Assembly: GCA_003552075.1 (NCBI GenBank)
Contig: PUOJ01000090.1
Location: 1 to 51,242, forward strand
DNA: 51,242 bases
Reading direction: 5' to 3'
Source: Bacteroidales bacterium
Lineage (GTDB): Bacteria > Bacteroidota > Bacteroidia > Bacteroidales > UBA7960
The notes beneath the pieces were generated by a model. That model ran no database searches and was not told where the DNA came from. It worked only from the letters and a program-made list of their open reading frames with translations. Position 1 is the stretch's first letter. Each line of letters begins with the position of its first letter. The position numbers and the translations under genes were made by a program. Below are positions 37,028 through 45,712 of the stretch, in pieces.

Positions 37028-39097
37028 TTAGCCAATTGCCTCGTCTTCGTTTGCCAGCTGATCGCCTGGCACTTTCTCTTTTTCTGCCGACTTGCGCGGC
37101 AAGCTCAGGTAAAACGTAGTGCCTGTTTCTCCTTTTTGCGGATCATCGTTGGAATCGACCTTGATATTTCCCCTATGCATTTTGATTATGCCATAAATGA
37201 TGGGCAGTCCCAGGCCGGTTCCATGCCCGGACTCTTTGGTGGTGAAAAAGGGTTCGAACATCCTTTCTTGATTCTCTTTGGAGATCCCCGTACCGGTATC
37301 TGAAATCCTGATCTCCAATCCGTCGTTGTTGGGTTGTTCGCCCACCACGATGCAGAGTTTGCCGCCTTCTGGCATCGCATCCACGGCATTCTTCAGAAGG
37401 TTGGAAAAAACCTGCACCATCTGATCGTGATCGCACTCCAGGCTGGGATCCCTGGTATTGACCCTGATGTCAAGTTCTACGTTCTTTGGCAGCACAAATG
37501 TCTTAAGACCACTATTGATGAGTTTTTTTACATCCACCTTATCGATCTTTACCTTGCTCTTCCTGGCAAAGTTGAGCAACCCGCCCACGATTTTCTTGCA
37601 CCGGTCCGCCTGCTCAACGATCATCTTCAAATCCCTGTATAATGGCGAGGTCGGATCCATTTCATCCAGAAGGATATGGCTGTACATGATCACCACGCCA
37701 AGCGGGTTGTTTACCTCGTGTGCAATCCCAGCCGCCAGCTGCCCCATCGAAGCCAGTTTTTCACTTTGTTTGAGGGCATCCTGTGTGCTGGCCAGCTTCT
37801 GGTTGGATTTATCCAGCTCCATAATGTATTCATGCAGCTTATCAATGGTATAGGGCAGACACATCTCTGACTCAGCAAGGCCCTGGTGGATGGCCACTGC
37901 ATGTTCATGACAGGTGTCGTAGCCGCAGGCGCCGCAATTCAGTTCATCTTCAGGTTCTTTTTTACCGAACTTCCTCAATATTTCCCGTATCTCTTCCTCG
38001 TTGGGTGGATCAGGAAAGCGCTGATCATCCGCTTGGAAAGTCCTACTGAGCTCCAGCTTGAGGTAGGTTTCGAGGTCCTTTTGCCACTTTTCCTGGTCGA
38101 TCAGGTCATTTCTGCGCTTGGCAAAGTTGGATATGTTTTTCCTCTTGTAGAAAAACTGTTGGTTATGACTCATGCCGGGTCCGTTGATGCATCCGTTGCA
38201 CAAGAGCAAGTCGAACATTTTGGCTTCCAGGTAGCCTTCTTCAAATTCTCGCAGCACCTCGATGATGTCGTGGCGGCCTTCCGCCACGATGATATCTCCC
38301 TTCACAAAGTCTTCTTCGAGGTCTACGGTTTGCAACATACCTCCGCTGATGGGGAAAATGGCTCCTTTGCCAGCTACCGGCATATCAAATTCGTGGGGTT
38401 TTGCATTTTCCTCCGTGATGTTTTTCTCCGCAAACATGCGCCTCAGCTCCAGAAAGGAGATCACCTCGTCGATCAGCCCCTCGAACTGGTCTTCGCCGGC
38501 CTCCACTTTTTTCGCAATGCAGGGACCGATGAAGACGATCCGCAGGTCATCTCCGTGCTTTTCCTTGAGTACCTTGGCCGTAGCCACCATGGGGGAAACC
38601 ACGGGCACGAGTGAGTCTATAATCTGCGGATGATGTTTTTCCACATAGCTCACAATGGATGGGCAGCTCGTGGAGATGAGCGGCCTGCCCGGCTTGGATT
38701 CCAGCAGCTCTTTGTATTTGCTGGCGATGAGTTCTGCGCCGAATGCTACCTCGTTGACGTAGTCAAAACCCAGGGCTTTGATCATGCCCACAAAGTGCCG
38801 GTAATCCTTGATATCGGTAAATTCGCCGGCAATGGAAGGTGCCACGATAGCAGCCACCTGGTGGTGGCTGTTCAGCAGTGATTTCACCTTATCGATGGAG
38901 AAGGCAAACATCTTGGCGTCGCGGCTGCATACGCGAATGCAGTTGCCGCAGGCAATGCACCTGGAAGAAATGATCTCGGCCTGGCCATTGATGATCTTGA
39001 TGGCTTTTGCCGGACATTCCCTGACGCAGGTATAACATACCTTGCAGCGATCCTTGACTGTATAGATGATTTCCTTATTTTCTTTTTCAGACTTCAT
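37028..39097 (-). CDS. Hydrogenase-like iron-sulfur sensor fused to a histidine kinase
   Basis: A 689-residue fusion. Residues 18-28 and 47-57 are two canonical [4Fe-4S] motifs (CKVCYTCVREC, CIACGNCIRVC). An [FeFe] hydrogenase-like domain follows with Cys145 (STSCPS, lacking the second, proton-relay Cys of catalytic TSCCP), Cys193 (GPCIAKK) and Cys300/Cys303 (CNGCINGPG). Next is a four-cysteine CGACGYDTC domain, a coiled coil, and a histidine kinase with phosphoacceptor His near residue 460 (AHEVNNPLG) and ATP-binding motifs NLLKNAVDAM and GHGTGLGLP. No membrane segment. This matches the sensory group C type of [FeFe] hydrogenase. The ATG at 39097, 17 bases after hydA, is preferred over a GTG at 39136. 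Confidence 0.92.
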   Translation of the reverse strand: MKSEKENKEIIYTVKDRCKVCYTCVRECPAKAIKIINGQAEIISSRCIACGNCIRVCSRDAKMFAFSIDKVKSLLNSHHQVAAIVAPSIAGEFTDIKDYRHFVGMIKALGFDYVNEVAFGAELIASKYKELLESKPGRPLISTSCPSIVSYVEKHHPQIIDSLVPVVSPMVATAKVLKEKHGDDLRIVFIGPCIAKKVEAGEDQFEGLIDEVISFLELRRMFAEKNITEENAKPHEFDMPVAGKGAIFPISGGMLQTVDLEEDFVKGDIIVAEGRHDIIEVLREFEEGYLEAKMFDLLLCNGCINGPGMSHNQQFFYKRKNISNFAKRRNDLIDQEKWQKDLETYLKLELSRTFQADDQRFPDPPNEEEIREILRKFGKKEPEDELNCGACGYDTCHEHAVAIHQGLAESEMCLPYTIDKLHEYIMELDKSNQKLASTQDALKQSEKLASMGQLAAGIAHEVNNPLGVVIMYSHILLDEMDPTSPLYRDLKMIVEQADRCKKIVGGLLNFARKSKVKIDKVDVKKLINSGLKTFVLPKNVELDIRVNTRDPSLECDHDQMVQVFSNLLKNAVDAMPEGGKLCIVVGEQPNNDGLEIRISDTGTGISKENQERMFEPFFTTKESGHGTGLGLPIIYGIIKMHRGNIKVDSNDDPQKGETGTTFYLSLPRKSAEKEKVPGDQLANEDEAIG

Positions 39098-39114
39098 GTA
39101 TTTGTGCTTATGTT

Positions 39115-40815
39115 TTACTTGTTCGCCTGCTCCCACAACTTGTTACCCCTGAAGGGGATGCGGGCGAAAAAGTCAGCAGCCACGGTATTTTCACTGGCAG
39201 ATTGCCATGTGGCTGTTTTTTCCATGTCTCCACAGAGCTTTTTTCGGGCCTTGGGTTTATCAAATCCTCGGCTGATAGGTTGGCCACCGCCACCGGCACA
39301 TCCGCCGAGGCAAGCCATCACCTCGATGTAATGGATGTCGTCACGGCCTTCTTCCCTGAGTGCATCCAGGTAATCTTCTGCTTCGGCAATGCTGCTCACC
39401 CATGCAAATCCCACTTGCTTTTTGCCAATCGTCACTTGTGTTTCACGTTTGCCAGCCATGCTTTTAGGCTGCAGAAACCGGAATTTTTCTTTGCTATTGC
39501 CTTTCATGATTCGGAACAATTCCCGTGCCACTGCTTCGGCTTTTCCGCCGGAGTAGCCCAATTTATATGCTGCAGCAGAGGACTGCTGATAGGGGCTGTC
39601 CGGAGCTTCTTCTTCCATTTGTGCCAGGTTCAGTCCAAAGCTTCTGAGCAGCCGGAAAAGCTCTCGCACGGTAAGCACGGCATCCACTTCTGAGACACCC
39701 TGGTGCGTGTTTTTTTCCCAGCTTGCTTCATATTTTTTTGCTACGCAAGGTGTAATGCTCACGGTATAGATATTTTCACCGGCAATGCCATGTTCACGGG
39801 CGTAGTCCGTTTTAAGCAAGCTCCCGGCGATGTGCCCTGGCGATTTTACCGATGCCAGGTGTGGCAGGACTTTGGGGCGGAATACGGACACATAGCGCAC
39901 CCAGGAAGGACAGCACGAAGACATGAGTGGCTGATGCTCCTTGTCCTTATTTTTTAGCATTTCCGCCAGCTGCCCGGCCTCTTCCATCACATGGATGTCT
40001 GCAGCTGTCCCCATGTTGAAGACCTTGCCTGCACCAAGCCTTTTGAGTGCCGCTGTGAGCCTTTCCAGCACCTTGTCCTTTGCCTTGAAGCCCATAAGCT
40101 CTGTCACGCTTGCGATTGCCGATGGACTAATCACAAACATCACCTGTTTTTTATGATTGCCAAGTGCAGCCTGTACTTTTTCCAGGTGGGAAATGTCGAG
40201 GAGTGCGGCGGTGGGGCACACCTGTATGCATTGCCCGCACTGTATACAGGACGATACGTTAAGTCCTTTGCGAAAAGCGCTGTTAACTTTTGTCTCATTG
40301 CCCCTGGAAATAAAGTCAATGGCGGTGACCCGCTGCACTTCTTCACAGATGCGGACACATCGACTGCAAAGTACGCACTTGGCGGGGTCCCTGGCCACGG
40401 AAGTACTGGAATAATCGGGGTTGTCCGTCAGTTTGCCGGCAAAGTATTTTCTTTCTTTCACGTTCATTTCGCCGGCAAGCCACTGCAGCTCGCAATGGCC
40501 ATTGCGCTGGCAATAGAGACAATCATCGGGATGATTGGAAAGGAGAAGCTCAACCAGCGACTTCCGGGCCTTGATCACCCGCTGTGAGTTGGTTTTCACT
40601 TTCATTCCGTCCTTCACGGGGTATGAGCAGGAAGTTACCAGGTCTTTCATGCCTTCAACCTCCACCACACACAGTCTGCAAGCACCTGTAGGCGAAAAGC
40701 GGTTCATGTGGCAAAGAGTGGGGATTTTAAACCCATGTTCGCGCAAAGCTTCCAGGAGGCTTTCTCCTTCCCTTGCCGGGATCATCTTATTGTTTACTTC
40801 AATCTTACATTCCAT
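39115..40815 (-). CDS. hydA: Catalytic [FeFe] hydrogenase subunit HydA (trimeric, NADH-linked type)
   Basis: A 566-residue catalytic subunit. The N-terminal [2Fe-2S] domain has Cys35, Cys46, Cys49 and Cys63; a His-Cys3 cluster motif follows (HPDDCLYCQRNGHC), then two [4Fe-4S] motifs (CVLCSRCVRIC, CIQCGQCIQVC). The H-cluster motifs are complete: Cys301/Cys302 in SSCCPSW, Cys357 in TPCVAKK and Cys502/Cys506 in MACLGGCAGGGGQP. With HydB and HydC it should form the soluble trimeric enzyme that couples NADH and ferredoxin to H2. It lacks the extra C-terminal [2Fe-2S] domain of some relatives. It lies 13 bases after hydB. Confidence 0.96.
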   Translation of the reverse strand: MECKIEVNNKMIPAREGESLLEALREHGFKIPTLCHMNRFSPTGACRLCVVEVEGMKDLVTSCSYPVKDGMKVKTNSQRVIKARKSLVELLLSNHPDDCLYCQRNGHCELQWLAGEMNVKERKYFAGKLTDNPDYSSTSVARDPAKCVLCSRCVRICEEVQRVTAIDFISRGNETKVNSAFRKGLNVSSCIQCGQCIQVCPTAALLDISHLEKVQAALGNHKKQVMFVISPSAIASVTELMGFKAKDKVLERLTAALKRLGAGKVFNMGTAADIHVMEEAGQLAEMLKNKDKEHQPLMSSCCPSWVRYVSVFRPKVLPHLASVKSPGHIAGSLLKTDYAREHGIAGENIYTVSITPCVAKKYEASWEKNTHQGVSEVDAVLTVRELFRLLRSFGLNLAQMEEEAPDSPYQQSSAAAYKLGYSGGKAEAVARELFRIMKGNSKEKFRFLQPKSMAGKRETQVTIGKKQVGFAWVSSIAEAEDYLDALREEGRDDIHYIEVMACLGGCAGGGGQPISRGFDKPKARKKLCGDMEKTATWQSASENTVAADFFARIPFRGNKLWEQANK

Positions 40816-40828
40816 ACCTTGAATTCAC

Positions 40829-42781
40829 TTATTTGATGAGCACCGCATTGAATTTACACACGTCAAAGCAGGTACCACATCCAATGCATTTATCCTGCAC
40901 AATGTAGTGGGGATAGCGCGGTGAACCAATGATGGCATCTACCGGGCACTTTTTGAAGCAAGCGGTGCAACCGGTACAGGCATCCACGTCGATGAAATAG
41001 ATGCGCAGGTCTGTACAAATGTTGGCACTGCATTTTCGCTCAAAGATATGCGCATCGAATTCCTGTTTGAAGTGCTTGAGGGTGTTGAGGATGGCGTTGG
41101 GTGAAGATTTTCCTAACGAACAGAGTGATGTTTCACTGATGACTCCTGCCAGGCTCTTCAGCTGCATGACCCCTTTAAACCGTTCCAATGTCTGAAAGGA
41201 GTTGTTTTCACTCGGCCTTCTTGTGGCATTTTCCATGATCTCCAGCATCCTGGCAGTGCCTTCGCGGCAGGGAATACATTTCCCGCAGCTTTCCTTTTTG
41301 AAGAAGGCCGTAAAAAAACGTGCCAGGTCCACCATGCACACCCCGGTGTCGAGCACGACAAAGGCGCCGCTACCCAATGCCCCGCCGATGTTTTTCAGTT
41401 CTTCAAAGTCGACGCGGGTATCCAGGGTCTCTTTGGTGATATAGCTGCCAGTGTTAATGCCCAGGACAATGGCTTTAAAATCCTGCTTACTTTTCAAGCC
41501 ACCACCGATATCATACACGATGTCACGGAATGAAGTCCCCATGGGTACTTCTACTGTGCCGTAATTCTGAAGCCTTCCTGAAAGTGTAAACACCTTGGTG
41601 CCATTGCTTTTTTCCGTGCCCGTCGTGCGAAACCATTCCACGCCGTTTTTCATGATCAGAGGCACATTATAGAGGGTTTCGACGTTGTTGACAATGGTGG
41701 GATGTTGCCAGAGTCCCTGTTCAGCCGGGTAGGGTGGCTTGGAAGTGGGCATGGCCCTTTTGCCCTCAATGCTGTTGTTCAACGCTGTTTCTTCGCCACA
41801 AACGAAAGCACGGGCGCCTTTTTTAATGACCACCTCGATATTTACCCCCGAATCAAAGATGTGGTGACCGGTGATGCCATAATCACGCGCTTGTTTGAGT
41901 GCTTCTTCCAGCCTGGCAATGGCCAGGGAGAACTCTTCTCGAATAAAGATGAATGCCTTGCTGGCACCAATGGCATAGGATGCGATCAGGGCAGCCTCAA
42001 TAAGCCTGTGGGGGTTGCTTTCGATAATTGCCCGGTTCATGTAACTTCCGGGGTCACTTTCCACGGCATTGCATACCATGTATTTGTTGTCACTAACCGC
42101 CTCCAGGGCTGCAAGCCACTTTTTGCCGGCTGGATATCCGCCTCCTCCCCTGCCTGACAATCCACTTTCGGTAATAATACCACATACCTGGGCCGGGGTG
42201 TTGCTGGAAATTGTATCGATAAAAGCCCAATAACCACCTTTGGCGATATAACTGTCGATGGAAACGGGATCTATCACACCACAATGCTCCATAAGCAGGC
42301 GTTGCTGTCCACTGAAAAAGGGATGTTCCTGCAGGGTGGAAATTCCCTCCCATTTTTGCAGGATGGGATTTGGGTATTGCCACTGCGGTGGCTTTGCATC
42401 GGGCAGGTTGTCGTTGAGGATGTCATCCAACAGGGACTGCACCTGGTCATGGGAGACACGACCAAAAGATAAGCGGGCCTTGCCCGGCAACTGGATGTCC
42501 ACAATGGGCTCTTCCTTGCATAATCCCACACACCCCCCCTCCACAAGGGTAACATTTGCATCCTGGTCTTCAAGGTATTCCTTTATGGCGTGGAATGTCC
42601 TCTCTGCGCCCGCTATTCTCCCACAAGTGCCCATGCCAACGTATATCATCGGGTTATGCACACGTTCTCCGGCAATATAAGACAGTGATTTGCGTATACC
42701 GGCATCCTCATCCCGCCGGGGATCCAGCAACACCTTGTTGGTCAGAAATTGACGCGTATCCTGCATGGTTTCCACACTCAT
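40829..42781 (-). CDS. hydB: Hydrogenase flavoprotein subunit HydB (NuoF-like)
   Basis: A 650-residue NADH- and FMN-binding subunit. A thioredoxin-like [2Fe-2S] domain (about 1-130) has GMGTCGRIAGA and GGCVGLCKEEP. The NuoF core carries GRGGGGYPAGKKW and ESDPGSYMNRAIIE for FMN and NADH, and SCGKCIPCREG for a [4Fe-4S] cluster. Two C-terminal [4Fe-4S] motifs end it (CTGCTACFKKC and CIGCGTCFDVC). Domain order matches HydB of electron-bifurcating hydrogenases and formate dehydrogenases. Its start overlaps the hydC stop by four bases. Confidence 0.96.
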   Translation of the reverse strand: MSVETMQDTRQFLTNKVLLDPRRDEDAGIRKSLSYIAGERVHNPMIYVGMGTCGRIAGAERTFHAIKEYLEDQDANVTLVEGGCVGLCKEEPIVDIQLPGKARLSFGRVSHDQVQSLLDDILNDNLPDAKPPQWQYPNPILQKWEGISTLQEHPFFSGQQRLLMEHCGVIDPVSIDSYIAKGGYWAFIDTISSNTPAQVCGIITESGLSGRGGGGYPAGKKWLAALEAVSDNKYMVCNAVESDPGSYMNRAIIESNPHRLIEAALIASYAIGASKAFIFIREEFSLAIARLEEALKQARDYGITGHHIFDSGVNIEVVIKKGARAFVCGEETALNNSIEGKRAMPTSKPPYPAEQGLWQHPTIVNNVETLYNVPLIMKNGVEWFRTTGTEKSNGTKVFTLSGRLQNYGTVEVPMGTSFRDIVYDIGGGLKSKQDFKAIVLGINTGSYITKETLDTRVDFEELKNIGGALGSGAFVVLDTGVCMVDLARFFTAFFKKESCGKCIPCREGTARMLEIMENATRRPSENNSFQTLERFKGVMQLKSLAGVISETSLCSLGKSSPNAILNTLKHFKQEFDAHIFERKCSANICTDLRIYFIDVDACTGCTACFKKCPVDAIIGSPRYPHYIVQDKCIGCGTCFDVCKFNAVLIK

Positions 42782-43251
42782 AGGGTTTCATTTTCTTTTT
42801 CCCTGATCATCCGCACAAGCTCCTTCAGCGATTCAAGGGTGATGTTCGTATAAAATTCATCGTTCACCTCCACCAGTGGCGCCAACCCGCAGGCCCCAAG
42901 GCAACTGGCAACCTCAAGGCTGAAGAGGCCGGATTTATCCGTTTCACCAGCATGGACCTTCAGCAGTTTCTCCAGCTCTTTTTGCAAGGTGCTTGCCCCA
43001 GCCACATGGCATGCTGTGCCCTGGCACAGACGAAAATGATATCTGCCCACCGGGCCAAAACGGAAATTGTCATAGAAGGTGGCTACACCATAGATTTTAT
43101 TTGTACTGATGCGCAGATACTTTCCCACAGCATCGATGGTTTCTTCCGAAAGGAAACCCTTCTCATCCTGGATGACCTGCAGGATGGGGATCAGATCCTC
43201 CCTTTTCCCATTGGGAAAATGTGTAAAAATATGTTCCAAATCGGATTCCAT
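42778..43251 (-). CDS. hydC: Hydrogenase [2Fe-2S] subunit HydC (NuoE-like)
   Basis: A 157-residue NuoE-type thioredoxin-fold protein. The four cluster ligands are in CQGTACHVAGA (C-x4-C) and CLGACGLAP (C-x3-C). It hands electrons within the trimeric hydrogenase. It is the first gene of the hydrogenase operon; candidate promoter and operator lie in the divergent region upstream. Confidence 0.94.
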   Translation of the reverse strand: MESDLEHIFTHFPNGKREDLIPILQVIQDEKGFLSEETIDAVGKYLRISTNKIYGVATFYDNFRFGPVGRYHFRLCQGTACHVAGASTLQKELEKLLKVHAGETDKSGLFSLEVASCLGACGLAPLVEVNDEFYTNITLESLKELVRMIREKENETL

Positions 43252-43319
43252 AGATTTTTGAGTGTTGATATTTGGTTCACAATATAAAACAATTTTTCTT
43301 AATAGAATTAAACCCCTTT

Positions 43320-43362
43320 ATATCAGCAAAATATGTTTGATATAACCCATACAACAAAGATA
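43320..43362 (-). promoter_or_regulatory. Candidate promoter box and operator palindrome of the hydC operon
   Basis: TATCTTTG on the minus strand (43362-43355) fits the -7 box. Just downstream in the direction of transcription lies ATATCA (43320-43325) with TGATAT (43338-43343), an imperfect palindrome that could be bound by a repressor such as Rex or the Rrf2 protein. No -33 box is convincing. Confidence 0.3.
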
Positions 43363-43429
43363 AATAAAAAAATGTCACGGCCGTAATATTCCGAAACAGG
43401 TGGGTCCATATCGCGAATAAATGTTATTT

Positions 43430-43507
43430 AGATTAAATCTTAAATTAATCTTTTATTTAAGATGTGAAGGAATTAACTGGTTTTTCAGAAAGCTTTCCTT
43501 AATTTTG
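43430..43507 (+). promoter_or_regulatory. Overlapping palindromes and -7 box before the small ferredoxin gene
   Basis: AGATTAA (43430-43436) pairs with TTAATCT (43445-43451), and CTTAAAT (43439-43445) with ATTTAAG (43455-43461). TAATTTTG at 43500-43507 fits TAnnTTTG ahead of the ATG at 43534. The palindromes sit at an activator or operator distance. Confidence 0.3.
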
Positions 43508-43533
43508 TATGGCAAGAAGGGAAAAAGGATCTT

Positions 43534-43788
43534 ATGAATCAGGAAAAACCAGAAATTGTGATCTGCATGGGAAGCAGTTGCTTCTCCAGGGGTAACAAAA
43601 CGACATTGGGCATCATCAAAGGCTACCTGGAAACCCATGACCTTGAAAGCGGTGTGGTATTCAGGGGTTCTCATTGCTTTGGTGAATGCGAAAAGGGCCC
43701 TGTGCTAATGTTGGGTTCGCGGAAGCACACGCAGGTTTCTCCCAAGCAAGTAACCGAGCTGCTGGACGCTTATTTTTCAGAAGACTAA
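43534..43788 (+). CDS. Small thioredoxin-like [2Fe-2S] ferredoxin
   Basis: An 84-residue protein resembling the NuoE C-terminal half. Ligands Cys11 and Cys16 (CMGSSC) and Cys48 and Cys52 (CFGEC) give the C-x4-C and C-x3-C pattern of thioredoxin-fold [2Fe-2S] proteins. It starts a plus-strand group with the second sensor and the phosphatase, divergent from hydCBA. It could deliver electrons to the sensor protein encoded next. Hexamer repeats begin right after the stop codon. Confidence 0.85.
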   Translation: MNQEKPEIVICMGSSCFSRGNKTTLGIIKGYLETHDLESGVVFRGSHCFGECEKGPVLMLGSRKHTQVSPKQVTELLDAYFSED

Positions 43789-43845
43789 GGTTGAGGTTAA
43801 GGAGTTAATGCATACCTGGACATTTCGACCTTTAGACATTTTGAC
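43787..43845. repeat. Composite intergenic repeat: hexamer array then inverted octamer array
   Basis: AAGGTTGAGGTTAAGG (from 43787) is followed at 43819-43837 by the exact inverted copy of the 19-base octamer segment at 11670-11688. Taken together it is the inverted counterpart of 32901-33052. The ferredoxin stop TAA lies at its edge. Confidence 0.65.
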
Positions 43846-43858
43846 ATAATGTAATCAC

Positions 43859-45712
43859 ATGAAAATCATCGAAATAGACCACAAGCGATGCACCCAATCC
43901 TATGCCTGCATCCGAACCTGTCCGGTTAAAGCCATTGCGGCACGTAATAAGGACGGCATGCCGGTTGTCAATCACAACCGTTGTATAGGTTGCGGCAGTT
44001 GTTTGCATGTATGCGCCTCGGACGCCGTCAGTCACTATAGCGAACTGGATCAGGCCATTGAGCTCCTTGAATCAGACAATAAGATTGCTGCCATAGTTGA
44101 CCCGACCATTAGCGGGGAATTTCCGGACATCACGGATTACAGGAAGTTTGTGGAGATGATCCGCACCCTGGGTTTTGACTATGTGAATGAAGTGTCTTTT
44201 GCCGTAGATTTGGTGGCACAGAAATACCAGGAGCTTCTTGCCAATTTCAAGGGAAAGTATTACTTGATGGCCAACTGCCCGACACTTGTTGCATATGTGG
44301 AAAAATACGCCCCTGAGCTTACCGACAACCTGGCCCCCATTGTCACGCCCATGACAGCCGCCGCAAAAACGGTGCGCAGAAATTTTGGCAATGACCTCAA
44401 GGTGGTCTTCATTGGCCCCTGTCTCTCTGCCAAACATGAGGCGCGCCTGCACAAGCAAGACGGCCATGTTGACCTGGTACTCACATTCAAGGAGCTGCGC
44501 GAGCTATTCAATAGGTTTAAGGTGAAGGAATCGAAAGTGGAGTATTCAGACTTTGATGCCCCAATCGGCTACCAGGGGTCACTGTATCCCATCAGCAAAG
44601 GCATTGTGGAGGCAGCTGGGATTGATGACTCCCTGCTTGAAGGCAAGGTGATCACGGTGGAAGAGAAACTAAACATGATGGATGCCGTGGATGAGTTCAA
44701 CGACCACACCGAATCTCTCAAGAAGCACTTCAACATTTTCTATCATGCAGGTTGCCTCATGGGACCGGGTACCACGGATCAATCAAACAAGTATGTGCGA
44801 CGCACCATGGTGCTGGATTATGTACACAAAAGGCTGAAAGACTTTAATAAAGACCAATGGCAAAAGGACATGGACAAACACCTTGACATGGACCTGAGCC
44901 GCACTTTCATAAATGATGATCAGCGTCTGGCGCAACCGGATGAAGAGCAGCTGGAGGAGATCCTGAAGAGTTTCGGTAAAAGCATGTCTGAAAGCGCTGC
45001 ATGCAATGCATGCGGATTCAGGAGTTGTCGTGACTTTGCTGCCAGTATCAGCCAGGGCCTCTCAAAACCAGAAATGTGCCTGAATTACAGCATCAAAAAC
45101 AAACAGGATTATATCAAGACCCTGAAAAGCAATAACGAAAAGCTGAAGGAGCAGCAAGAGGGCCTGGTCGAAAAAGAGAAATCCTTACTTGAAGAAAACC
45201 AGAAACTGAAGCAGCGCACGGATACCACCTCAGCCCTGTTGAAAAACCTGCCGTCTGCCGCCGTGATCGTAGACGAACAGCTAAAGGTCATTGAATCAAA
45301 TGAAAGCTTTATCCGAGTCCTGGGCGAAGATGCTGAAATGATCAATGAAGTGATCCCCGGTTTGGCAGGTGCTGATTTGAAGACCCTTTTACCATACAAC
45401 CTGTATAACCTGTTTACTTATGTGCTGGAAAACGATGAAAACATCACCGGCAAGGATGTACAGCACGATGACCGCTTGCTTAACGTAAGCATATACTCAC
45501 TAAAGCCAAACAAGATCGTGGGCGGTGTGTTCCGCGACATGTACGTGGCTGAAGTCCGCCAGGAGGAGATCATCAACAGGGTCAGCGAGGTAATTGACGA
45601 AAACCTGAAGATGGTGCAGCAGATCGCTTTCTCACTCGGAGAGGGAGCAAGCACCACGGAGAAGATGCTGAACAGCATCATAGAAACCTACAAGAAAACC
45701 AGCAAGGACTAG
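43859..45712 (+). CDS. Second hydrogenase-like sensor protein with PAS-like C-terminus
   Basis: A 617-residue protein. The first ferredoxin motif is altered: Cys11, Ser14, Cys17, Cys21 (CTQSYACIRTC), so the second ligand is Ser; the next motif (CIGCGSCLHVC) is complete. The [FeFe] hydrogenase-like domain keeps Cys140 (ANCPTL) and Cys188 (GPCLSAK), but the third motif reads HAGCLMGPG, with His296 where the first Cys should be and Cys299 kept. A four-cysteine module follows (Cys382, Cys385, Cys390 and one near 405), then a coiled coil and a PAS-like domain (about 450-560) with no kinase. It is a sensory group C-like protein, probably non-catalytic. Its TAG stop is the first part of a repeat element. 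Confidence 0.88.
   Translation: MKIIEIDHKRCTQSYACIRTCPVKAIAARNKDGMPVVNHNRCIGCGSCLHVCASDAVSHYSELDQAIELLESDNKIAAIVDPTISGEFPDITDYRKFVEMIRTLGFDYVNEVSFAVDLVAQKYQELLANFKGKYYLMANCPTLVAYVEKYAPELTDNLAPIVTPMTAAAKTVRRNFGNDLKVVFIGPCLSAKHEARLHKQDGHVDLVLTFKELRELFNRFKVKESKVEYSDFDAPIGYQGSLYPISKGIVEAAGIDDSLLEGKVITVEEKLNMMDAVDEFNDHTESLKKHFNIFYHAGCLMGPGTTDQSNKYVRRTMVLDYVHKRLKDFNKDQWQKDMDKHLDMDLSRTFINDDQRLAQPDEEQLEEILKSFGKSMSESAACNACGFRSCRDFAASISQGLSKPEMCLNYSIKNKQDYIKTLKSNNEKLKEQQEGLVEKEKSLLEENQKLKQRTDTTSALLKNLPSAAVIVDEQLKVIESNESFIRVLGEDAEMINEVIPGLAGADLKTLLPYNLYNLFTYVLENDENITGKDVQHDDRLLNVSIYSLKPNKIVGGVFRDMYVAEVRQEEIINRVSEVIDENLKMVQQIAFSLGEGASTTEKMLNSIIETYKKTSKD

Noticed and set aside
37006-37035. Longer start of the single-domain receiver
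   Set aside because: It would use a TTG and overlap the sensor kinase gene; the ATG at 37005 gives the usual receiver N-terminus.
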